Assembly (NCBI GenBank): GCA_017990865.1
Contig: JAGNNB010000267.1
Coordinates: 1-5,033 of the forward strand
Source: Lysobacteraceae bacterium
GTDB taxonomy: Bacteria > Pseudomonadota > Gammaproteobacteria > Xanthomonadales > Xanthomonadaceae
Length of the DNA stretch: 5,033 nucleotides
Direction of reading: 5' to 3'
Shown here: positions 1-5,033 of the stretch, in pieces
Layout: each line of letters starts with the position of its first letter
Position numbering within the stretch: the first letter of the stretch is position 1
Translations under genes and position numbers: made by a program
Notes under the pieces: generated by a model
Database searches by the model: none
What the model was told of the DNA's origin: nothing
What the model saw: only the letters and a program-made list of their open reading frames with translations

Positions 1-113
1 AATTCCTGATCGATTACAACGAGCACCGTCCCCACGACGCACTCGCCGGCATGACACCGGCCGATTACCGTCACCACCACGCCGGAAACTCTACTTTTGT
101 ACTGTCCGATTGA
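1..113 (+). CDS. IS3-family transposase (OrfB), C-terminal fragment cut by window edge
   Basis: The plus strand is open from base 3 to the TGA at 111-113 and gives 36 residues. They begin FLIDYNEHRPHDALAGMTPADY and end in STFVLSD. The YN-x-x-RPH-x-x-L-x-x-x-TP-x-x-Y signature is the conserved C-terminal tail of IS3-family OrfB transposases (DDE integrase fold, rve domain), which cut and join the element ends. The catalytic Asp, Asp and Glu lie upstream, outside the window, so activity and completeness cannot be judged. The fragment has the high GC content of the host, unlike the AT-rich gene next to it. The gene is convergent with that membrane-protein gene, with 9 bases between the two stop codons. 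The family call is firm; the IS subgroup cannot be fixed from this piece. Confidence 0.85.
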   Translation, partial: FLIDYNEHRPHDALAGMTPADYRHHHAGNSTFVLSD

Positions 114-129
114 CGGGGGAGCTTACGCA
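1..129 (+). mobile_element. Right-hand end of an IS3-family insertion sequence (boundary approximate)
   Basis: The transposase tail runs to 113. IS3-family elements normally carry terminal inverted repeats of a few tens of bases outside the reading frame, so the element should extend past the stop codon. Read inward on the minus strand, the candidate terminus is TAAGCTCCCCCGTCAATCGG (about 125-106). A family-typical CA end could be the CA at 128-129. Clearly AT-rich sequence begins only after about 165. The other end and any target-site duplication are outside the window, so the exact edge is inferred. Confidence 0.55.
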
Positions 130-965
130 GGCAGCGCCTGTTTGCTTTTCTGCACATCTCGTTTTTTGGTTAATGGGCCGATGTTGACCTCAACAAACTG
201 GCTTGGCAGACTCTGAGAAAATCTAGAAATTATGTAATTTTTGCCAATAGATTTTGTTTTTGGATCAACTTGAACAGAAACAAAGCTCTCTCCATACGCT
301 CTTAAAACAACAAAATTAGGCTTTTCCGACAATGCAAGAAAACGCACTTGTTTAGCCGCTTCTCCATTACCTACAATGTAAGAGATAGGAAATATGGAAA
401 TTGAAAGCAAGAAGACCAATAGGCCACCCTTTCCAAACTTTTCCAGAATGTACTTAGAAATATCGAACGGGTTTTCATCTGCTGCTTTTTCTGCCTCTTT
501 CATGCGGTCATTGAGAGTTCCTTTTCCGAAAAAAGGTAGGAAGTGAATTCCGAAGTTGAAAAATAGCAAAAAAGCACAAAGCAAAATATATGAGACAAAT
601 CCAGCCCTTGAATAACCATAAGCAACAAATAGCAATACGCCAATAAGAGCAAGAAAAAATATATGAAAAAGAAGAGTTCCAAAGGGGTTGCCACTCTTGC
701 TTTTTTCATCCGCCTTAGCCAACAGAGGCATCAGAAAAACAATTAGTTGGGAACAAGAAAAAAGGAAGGCGCCTAGCCCAGCTGCGGAAATAAGCAATGT
801 CGTGGTGCTTGGAACAATCAAATATTTCGGGATTCCAAAATAGTCGCAGTATCCATATTCATAATAAAAAGCTGTTAGGTAGACGCACCCAGTTACCAGA
901 GCTATAAGAACTCCGTCTGTTAACAGGCCTCTTAAATGACCTTTATCATCGATTGACTGACTCAT
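123..965 (-). CDS. Hypothetical multi-pass inner-membrane protein (280 aa), AT-rich, probably acquired
   Basis: I do not recognise this protein and assign no function. By eye it has about five hydrophobic segments, near residues 14-34, 53-82, 97-117, 121-145 and 180-199. A charged stretch at 150-178 (KEAEKAADENPFD region) separates the fourth and fifth. A soluble tail of about 80 residues (201-280) looks beta-rich and ends in a Lys-rich stretch. After the first segment comes an aromatic Gly-rich motif, YEYGYCDYFGIP (35-46), of a type I associate with orphan membrane proteins of accessory regions. The ATG at 965-963 has an AGGGAA Shine-Dalgarno sequence 5 bases upstream (976-971), which supports this start. 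Base composition is far below that of all neighbours (22/60 G+C at 601-660), which points to horizontal transfer. It lies 38 bases after the dipeptidase on the same strand and could be transcribed by read-through. Its TAA falls at the presumed IS edge, so the native C-terminus may be lost. Confidence 0.8.
   Translation of the reverse strand: MSQSIDDKGHLRGLLTDGVLIALVTGCVYLTAFYYEYGYCDYFGIPKYLIVPSTTTLLISAAGLGAFLFSCSQLIVFLMPLLAKADEKSKSGNPFGTLLFHIFFLALIGVLLFVAYGYSRAGFVSYILLCAFLLFFNFGIHFLPFFGKGTLNDRMKEAEKAADENPFDISKYILEKFGKGGLLVFLLSISIFPISYIVGNGEAAKQVRFLALSEKPNFVVLRAYGESFVSVQVDPKTKSIGKNYIISRFSQSLPSQFVEVNIGPLTKKRDVQKSKQALPA
128..149 (+). terminator. Weak terminator-like hairpin after the transposase
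   Basis: CAGGC (128-132), loop AGC, GCCTG (136-140) form a perfect 5-bp stem. It is followed by the T-rich stretch TTTGCTTTT at 141-149, the layout of a short rho-independent terminator for transcription leaving the transposase. It overlaps the last codons of the opposing membrane-protein gene. The stem is short and the T-run is interrupted, so it may be chance. Confidence 0.25.
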
Positions 966-1003
966 AACTGTTCCCTAGATAGTCGGTTTTAGTTTATTCC
1001 GAA

Positions 1004-2143
1004 TCACACACCCCACACCTCCGCGAACACTCGCGCGAAATTCCCGCCCAGAATCTTTTCGATCCGCGCGCCGGAATGCCCACGCTTCGACAACAGCATC
1101 GCCAGCGTTTCGAAGCGATCGGCGGTGTTGAGGTCGGGGATGAAGGTGTAAAGATCGGGCGGGCGGCCACGCTCGAAGACGCCATCCTCGACGGCGTCGG
1201 CGACCCACTCGCGGTTGTCCTTTTCGAATGCGGGGGTGCGTTCGATCGGCGCGATGCCGGTGTCGGTGCCGATGCCGACGTGGTCTTCGCCGCAAACGTT
1301 CACCGCGTGCTCGATGTGGCGAATCACATCCTCGGCCATCGGTTGCGTATCGGTGCGCAGATACGGCCAGAAGATGATGCCGGCGACGCCGCCTTTGTCG
1401 GCCAGCGCGCGCAGCGTGGCGTCGTGCGTGTTGCGCGGCAGATCGGCGAGCGCGCGGCAGCCGGTGTGGCTGATCAACGGCGGCGCGCGCGAGGCGGCGA
1501 TGCCTTCGGCCATGGTGCGCGCGGAGCCGTGGGCCAGATCGACCACGATCTTCTCGGCGTTCAAACGTTCGACGACTTGCCGACCGAAATTGCTGAGGCC
1601 GGCGTCGCCGGGTTCCATGCAGCCGTCGCCGACCAGATTGCGGCGGTTATGGGTGAGTTGGATCACGCGCACGCCGCGTTCGCGAAACATCGGGATGCGC
1701 TCGAGGTCCTCGCCCAGCGATTCGGTGCCTTGGAAGCCGTAGATCAAGCCGAGTTTGCCCGCGCGCTGCGCACGCCGCAGATCGTCGCCGCTGTGTGCGT
1801 GCGTGAGATGTTCGGGATAGCGGGCGACGATGGCGTCCCAACGCGCGATATTCGCTTTCGTTTTCTCGAACGCGGCGTCGTTCATCCAGAACTGCCCCGA
1901 CGGCGCCAGCGTCAACACCACGCCCGATAAACCGGACGCGCGCAGCGCGGCGAGTTCGCCGGGAATCGCCGGGTCGTCGGGTTCGAACCAGAACAGGCCG
2001 GTACCGCCCGCGGCGTCGATGCGCGGCGTCCCGCGCGCACGCAGGGGCGCGGGGTTCGCCGCATCGGCGATGCCGAGACGACCGGCGGTCAGGGCGAGTG
2101 CGGCGTACCCGCATCGTTTCAGCGCATCGCGGCGACTGGTCAT
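1004..2143 (-). CDS. Exported peptidase family M19 (membrane dipeptidase-like) protein
   Basis: This 379-residue protein matches peptidase family M19, zinc enzymes that hydrolyse dipeptides, including some with a D-residue. The N-terminus MTSRRDALK resembles a twin-arginine leader (SRRxxLK, with Ala where Phe is usual). A weak hydrophobic stretch and a possible cleavage after ADA (26-28) suggest a periplasmic protein. Family landmarks in order are LIYGFQGTESLG (133-144), VRVIQLTHNRRNLVGDGCME (158-177), VVDLAH (200-205), ISHTGCRAL with RN (224-238), GGVAGI (251-256), VGIGTD (289-294) and ILGGNFARVF (364-373). His205, His226 and Asp294 match canonical metal or substrate ligands. The usual N-terminal HxD appears as IDAAGG (42-47), and the bridging Glu position appears to be Gln138. 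This may be a subfamily trait or may mean altered metal use. AGGAGG lies 6 bases before the ATG. The gene is probably co-transcribed with the 154-residue gene upstream. The family call is firm; the substrate is unknown. Confidence 0.9.
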   Translation of the reverse strand: MTSRRDALKRCGYAALALTAGRLGIADAANPAPLRARGTPRIDAAGGTGLFWFEPDDPAIPGELAALRASGLSGVVLTLAPSGQFWMNDAAFEKTKANIARWDAIVARYPEHLTHAHSGDDLRRAQRAGKLGLIYGFQGTESLGEDLERIPMFRERGVRVIQLTHNRRNLVGDGCMEPGDAGLSNFGRQVVERLNAEKIVVDLAHGSARTMAEGIAASRAPPLISHTGCRALADLPRNTHDATLRALADKGGVAGIIFWPYLRTDTQPMAEDVIRHIEHAVNVCGEDHVGIGTDTGIAPIERTPAFEKDNREWVADAVEDGVFERGRPPDLYTFIPDLNTADRFETLAMLLSKRGHSGARIEKILGGNFARVFAEVWGV

Positions 2144-2149
2144 AGGGCT

Positions 2150-2155
2150 CCTCCT
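2150..2155 (-). promoter_or_regulatory. Strong Shine-Dalgarno for the M19 dipeptidase gene
   Basis: On the minus strand the sequence is a perfect AGGAGG with a 6-base spacer to the ATG at 2143-2141. This fixes the start codon, so the twin-arginine-like leader is really part of the protein. It lies in the 45-base gap after the upstream 154-residue gene, as expected for internal translation initiation in an operon. Confidence 0.85.
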
Positions 2156-2188
2156 ATGCGCTCAGTCTACTCATCGCCGCGGCGCGAC

Positions 2189-2653
2189 TCACCTACGTCG
2201 ACGACCTCCGGTTTTTCCGGTTTTCTTCTTGTCCTCTTCCTCGGCGCGGACGGCGGCATCGAAAGGATCGAGCCGTTCGGCTTCTTCCCAGGTCATCGTC
2301 ATCAACGCCGGCGGCCAGCCCGGCACCGGCGTTTTGTTGCAGTAGATGCGCACGCGCCACTGCGCCAGCGCATGCACTTCCAGATAATTCACGTTCGCGG
2401 CGTCCGGCACCGGCACGATCTTCGGCGGCAGCGGCCGGCTCAGCATGAAGCCGGACTTGTGCTTGCAGTTGCCGGGGCAATCGCCCGCGGCCGTCTGCCG
2501 CATCACGCTGTCGGCGAGGCGCTGCGCGCGCAGTTGCATGCGCGCCAGGGCCACGAAGAAACCGGCCCAGCCGGCGATGCCGGCCGGCGGACGGAGGTAT
2601 TGCACGTCCGATTCGGTGCCGTGGTAGTGATTGGAAAAGCATGCGTGCGCCAT
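2189..2653 (-). CDS. Hypothetical protein (154 aa) with CxxxC motif and basic tail
   Basis: I do not recognise this protein. It is soluble-looking, with no signal peptide and at most one short apolar stretch (AGIAGWAGFFVALA, 24-37). That stretch leads into a probable helix rich in Arg, Gln and Met (38-54). A CPGNC motif (59-63) followed by K-H (64-65), plus Cys5, Cys105 and several N-terminal His, could bind a metal or form disulfides; this is only a suggestion. The middle holds a Pro-rich stretch (74-84) and an aromatic, beta-like section (88-106). The end is acidic and then strongly basic: a run of E and D, then KKKTGKTGGRRRR (142-154). A GGGGAGA Shine-Dalgarno sequence (2666-2660) sits 6 bases before the ATG and supports both start and reality. 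It heads the minus-strand run ahead of the M19 gene (45-base gap) and is divergent from the S9 peptidase gene. An alternative is that another frame is coding, but the ribosome site and plausible protein make this frame the best. Confidence 0.7.
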   Translation of the reverse strand: MAHACFSNHYHGTESDVQYLRPPAGIAGWAGFFVALARMQLRAQRLADSVMRQTAAGDCPGNCKHKSGFMLSRPLPPKIVPVPDAANVNYLEVHALAQWRVRIYCNKTPVPGWPPALMTMTWEEAERLDPFDAAVRAEEEDKKKTGKTGGRRRR

Positions 2654-2659
2654 GACGAC

Positions 2660-2666
2660 TCTCCCC
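2660..2666 (-). promoter_or_regulatory. Shine-Dalgarno for the 154-aa gene
   Basis: GGGGAGA on the minus strand with a 6-base spacer to the ATG at 2653-2651. It is the main evidence that this frame is translated, given that GC-rich DNA leaves several overlapping frames open here. Confidence 0.65.
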
Positions 2667-2883
2667 GCGGCTTTCGCCGCTGTATGCGGGCAGCCCCGAA
2701 GCCGTCGCGGCGCAACGGGGCGGACGGGTTCAAGTCGGGTGCAAGCGCGAAACGACGCGCCTCACGCCGAGACCATCGCGACGACGATGCGGCCAGCTTT
2801 ACCGCTGGATCCGCGCACCGGCTTACCCGGTTCAACGCCCGACACCATGACTTCCGGCCAAAGTGGAGTCCCCCCGCACGGGG

Positions 2884-2889
2884 TATGCT
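2884..2889 (+). promoter_or_regulatory. Candidate -10 element for the S9 peptidase gene
   Basis: TATGCT (4 of 6 to TATAAT) lies 31 bases before the ATG at 2921. It is directly preceded by a small dyad, CCCC-GCAC-GGGG (2872-2883). A start of transcription some 7 bases downstream would leave a leader of about 25 bases carrying the GGGAA ribosome site. I see no good -35 at 16-18 bases spacing and no extended TGn, so another sigma factor or an activator may be involved, or the match is chance. Confidence 0.35.
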
Positions 2890-2909
2890 CGTCGGCTGTC
2901 CACGCCATC

Positions 2910-2914
2910 GGGAA
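2910..2914 (+). promoter_or_regulatory. Shine-Dalgarno choosing the S9 peptidase start
   Basis: GGGAA with a 6-base spacer precedes the ATG at 2921. The frame stays open far upstream and another in-frame ATG lies at 2885. That one would put 12 polar, Pro- and Arg-containing residues before the signal peptide and would place its start inside the candidate promoter. The 2921 start is therefore preferred. Confidence 0.55.
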
Positions 2915-2920
2915 CACGCC

Positions 2921-4933
2921 ATGTTGCGACGCCGCACGCTCCCCGCTCTGCTCTGTCTCGCCTGCTCCTTCCCCATCGCCGCCGTGCCCGCCTTCGCGCA
3001 GACGGCCGCGCCCGCCGCATCCGCGGACAAGGTCGTCCGCGAAGAAGTGGGCACGCGCATCAGCGAAAACATTCCCGCGATCCCGCAGGAACTGATCGAT
3101 CGCCTCAACCGCTACCAGAACACGCGCGGCGCGGGCGTCGCCGGTTGGACCCGCGAAGGCTGCCTGCTGATTTCCACGCGCTTCGCCGAAACCTCGCAGG
3201 CGCATCGCATTTGCCAGCCGATGGGCATGCGCGAGCAGTTGACGTTCTACGCCGAGCCTCTGGGTTCGCTGACGCCCGCACCGGCGCAAGCGACGCAGGA
3301 CGGTTTCGTATTCTCCAAGGACAAAGGCGGCGACGAGTTCTCGCAGTTGTATTGGTTCGACAACCGCACGCGCGACATCGCCTTGCTCACCGACGGCAAG
3401 CGCACGCAGAACGGCGGCGCGCTGTTCTCGCGCGACGGCCGACTGATGGCCTACCGCAGCACCGCGCGCAACGGCACCGATACCGACGTCTGGGTGCGCG
3501 ACACCGCCACCGGGCAAGCCCGCGCGGTCGTCGCCGCGGGCGGCAGTTGGGGCGCGATGGACTTCTCGCCCGACGGCAAGAAACTGCTGGTCATCAAAGG
3601 CGTGTCGATCGCCGAATCCTATCCGGGCGAAGTCGACCTGGAGACCGGCAAACTGACGATGTTCCCGGTCGACGGCGGCAAGGCCGCGTTCGGCGGTTTC
3701 GCCTACGCGGGCGACGGCAACTCGGCGTATTTCGTCTCCGACGAACCGATCAAGGGCGTCGCGCAGGAATTCCGCACCTTGCGCCATCACGATCCGGCGA
3801 CGAATGCGGTCACGGTGTTGAGCGGCCGCGTGCCGTGGGATGTGGGCGGCTTCAATCTTTCCGACGACGGCAAGCGTTTGGCTTACGTCACCAACGAAGA
3901 CGGCGTGAGCAAGTTGCGCGTGCTGAGCGTTCCGGATCATCGCGAATTGCCGTTGCCCGAACTGCCGATCGGCGTGTTCGGCGCCGGCGCGTTCTCGCCC
4001 GACGGCACCCGCATCGCGCTGACGATCAACAGCGCCACTTCCCCCAGCGATGTGTACGTGATCGATATCGACAAGAAAACGTTGACGCCGTGGACGCGCA
4101 GCGAAGTCGGCGGTTTGGACGCGTCGAAGTTCGTCGCGCCGACGTTGATCCGTTATCCCACCTTCGACAAGGTCGGCGGCAAGCAACGCACGATTCCGGC
4201 GTTCTACTACCGCCCCGCCAACGTGCCGGCCGGGCGCAGACTGCCGGTGGTCATCAATATCCACGGCGGCCCGGAAGGGCAATCGCAGCCGACGTTCAAC
4301 CCGACCGCGCAGTTCATGGCCAACGAATTGGGCGTGGCGATGCTGATGCCGAACGTGCGCGGCTCCACCGGATACGGCAAAACGTACCTGACGCTGGATA
4401 ACGCGGAAAAACGCGAAGACTCGGTGAAAGACATCGGCGCGCTGCTGGATTGGATCGCGAAACAGCCGGATCTGGACGCCTCGCGCGTGGGCGTGGTTGG
4501 CGGCAGCTACGGCGTCTACATGACGCTGGCCTCGCTGGTGCATTACAGCGACCGCATCCGCGCGGGCGTGGATGTGGTCGGCATCTCGCACTTCGGTACG
4601 TTCCTGAAGAACACCGAGAGCTATCGCCGCGATTTGCGCCGCGTCGAATACGGCGACGAGCGCGACCCGAAGATGGCGCAGACCTTCGAAGCGATCTCGC
4701 CGTTGAACAACGCGGCCAAGATCAAATCGAAATTGTTCGTCGCGCAGGGCAAAAACGACCCGCGCGTGCCGTGGACCGAAGCCGAACAGATCGTGAAAGC
4801 GGTGCGAGCCAACGGTCAGCCGGTGTGGTACTTGCTGTACACCGACGAAGGCCACGGTTTCCGCAAGAAGAGCAACAACGATTACTTCAACGCGGCGACG
4901 ATGCTGTTCTGGCAGCAGTATTTGTTGAACTGA
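2921..4933 (+). CDS. Secreted S9-family (prolyl oligopeptidase-type) serine peptidase
   Basis: This is a 670-residue serine peptidase of clan SC, family S9. A Sec signal peptide occupies 1-26: MLRRR, a hydrophobic core, then cleavage after AFA before Gln27, so it should act in the periplasm or outside the cell. Residues about 120-390 form a beta-propeller of PD40/WD40-like blades, seen as FSRDGRLMAY (169-178), FSPDGKKLLV (215-224), LSDDGKRLAY (313-322) and FSPDGTRIAL (358-367). The propeller normally admits only short, unfolded peptides. The alpha/beta-hydrolase domain follows from about 420: NIHGGP (446-451, oxyanion region), MPNVRGSTGYGK (476-487), the nucleophile Ser529 in GGSYG (527-531), Asp613 in GKNDPRVP (610-617) and His645 in DEGHGF (642-647). 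The triad is complete, so the enzyme is probably active. The length suits bacterial S9 enzymes. The motif usually reads GGSYGGYM; here it is GGSYGVYM. The exact specificity (dipeptidyl-, acylaminoacyl- or oligopeptidase) cannot be read from sequence. The gene is divergent from the minus-strand run. Confidence 0.95.
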   Translation: MLRRRTLPALLCLACSFPIAAVPAFAQTAAPAASADKVVREEVGTRISENIPAIPQELIDRLNRYQNTRGAGVAGWTREGCLLISTRFAETSQAHRICQPMGMREQLTFYAEPLGSLTPAPAQATQDGFVFSKDKGGDEFSQLYWFDNRTRDIALLTDGKRTQNGGALFSRDGRLMAYRSTARNGTDTDVWVRDTATGQARAVVAAGGSWGAMDFSPDGKKLLVIKGVSIAESYPGEVDLETGKLTMFPVDGGKAAFGGFAYAGDGNSAYFVSDEPIKGVAQEFRTLRHHDPATNAVTVLSGRVPWDVGGFNLSDDGKRLAYVTNEDGVSKLRVLSVPDHRELPLPELPIGVFGAGAFSPDGTRIALTINSATSPSDVYVIDIDKKTLTPWTRSEVGGLDASKFVAPTLIRYPTFDKVGGKQRTIPAFYYRPANVPAGRRLPVVINIHGGPEGQSQPTFNPTAQFMANELGVAMLMPNVRGSTGYGKTYLTLDNAEKREDSVKDIGALLDWIAKQPDLDASRVGVVGGSYGVYMTLASLVHYSDRIRAGVDVVGISHFGTFLKNTESYRRDLRRVEYGDERDPKMAQTFEAISPLNNAAKIKSKLFVAQGKNDPRVPWTEAEQIVKAVRANGQPVWYLLYTDEGHGFRKKSNNDYFNAATMLFWQQYLLN

Positions 4934-4964
4934 GACGCAAGGCGCGGCTGAAACGAGACGCGCG

Positions 4965-4986
4965 CCGCGGCCGATCCAGGCCGCGG
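4965..4986 (+). terminator. GC-rich hairpin downstream of the S9 gene, possible terminator
   Basis: CCGCGGCC (4965-4972), loop GATCCA, GGCCGCGG (4979-4986) form a perfect 8-bp GC-only stem that starts 32 bases after the stop codon. No T-run follows, so it is not a textbook intrinsic terminator. It could still end or protect the transcript. A self-complementary CCGCGG in each arm is common in DNA of this composition, so chance is possible. Confidence 0.35.
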
Positions 4987-5033
4987 AGAAGGCCTGTCGA
5001 TGCGGGGCGACGCGTAGAGCGTTCGCCTCGCGC

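Noticed and set aside
500..709. 69-residue minus-strand frame inside the membrane-protein gene
   Set aside because: Its hydrophobic content reflects AT-rich codons read out of frame. It is fully inside the larger gene and no ribosome site was noted.
966..1003. Possible second IS end bracketing the AT-rich gene
   Set aside because: I looked for a copy of the terminus seen near 106-125 and found no match in either orientation, so a composite element is not supported here.
1076..1930. 284-residue plus-strand frame antisense to the dipeptidase
   Set aside because: It is a shadow frame across the M19 gene with low-complexity Arg/Ala/Val/Asp content and no motif.
2175..2184. CGCCGCGGCG palindrome between the 154-residue gene and the dipeptidase
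   Set aside because: It has no loop and no T-run and is expected by chance at this GC content. The spacing favours an operon rather than a terminator.
2156..2920. Upstream extension of the S9 reading frame to an ATG at 2156, giving a 925-residue protein
   Set aside because: The added 255 residues are Arg/His-rich shadow translation antisense to the 154-residue gene. A clear signal peptide and ribosome site place the start at 2921.
2863..4401. 512-residue plus-strand frame inside the S9 gene
   Set aside because: It is a frame-shifted, Arg-rich translation of the S9 coding sequence with no family features.
2762..4855. 697-residue open frame on the minus strand antisense to the S9 gene
   Set aside because: The composition (Arg, His, Ala, Val, Asp-rich) is typical of the shadow of a GC-rich gene, and it shows no recognisable domain. 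The S9 protein on the other strand is unmistakable.

Overview
The window looks like a chromosomal segment of a GC-rich gammaproteobacterium. The style of the secreted peptidases, the GC-rich codon use and the short GC-rich leaders recall the Lysobacter/Xanthomonas group (Lysobacteraceae). That placement is an inference from gene style; no rRNA or other taxonomic marker is present. An AT-rich patch (about 165-1000) sits against an IS3-family insertion-sequence end. For comparison, counted bases give 22/60 G+C (37%) at 601-660 and 39/60 (65%) at 1621-1680.

Layout. Positions 1-113 hold the last 36 codons of an IS3-family transposase on the plus strand, with the IS terminus just beyond. Positions 123-965 (minus) encode a 280-residue multi-pass membrane protein of unknown function, AT-rich and probably acquired. 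Its stop codon lies only 9 bases from the transposase stop, so the IS edge may have shaped its C-terminus. Positions 1004-2143 (minus) encode an exported peptidase family M19 (membrane dipeptidase-like) protein with a twin-arginine-like leader and a very good Shine-Dalgarno sequence. It lacks some of the classical metal ligands. Positions 2189-2653 (minus) encode a 154-residue protein I do not recognise, with a CxxxC motif and a Lys/Arg-rich tail. It lies 45 bases upstream of the dipeptidase and is probably co-transcribed with it.

Positions 2654-2920 are a divergent intergenic region with several short dyads, an 11-base-spaced direct repeat and a plausible -10 element for the plus-strand gene. 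Positions 2921-4933 (plus) encode a secreted S9-family (prolyl oligopeptidase-type) serine peptidase with an intact Ser-Asp-His triad. The last 100 bases are noncoding and hold two GC-rich hairpins, one a possible terminator without a U-tract.

How the parts fit. The M19 and S9 proteins both appear to be exported and could act one after the other on periplasmic or external peptides: S9 on oligopeptides, M19 on dipeptides. This is inference only, since they are divergent and not in one operon. I see no CRISPR array, tRNA, rRNA, toxin-antitoxin pair or recognisable defence system. The least explained items are the AT-rich membrane protein at the IS edge and the 154-residue protein.
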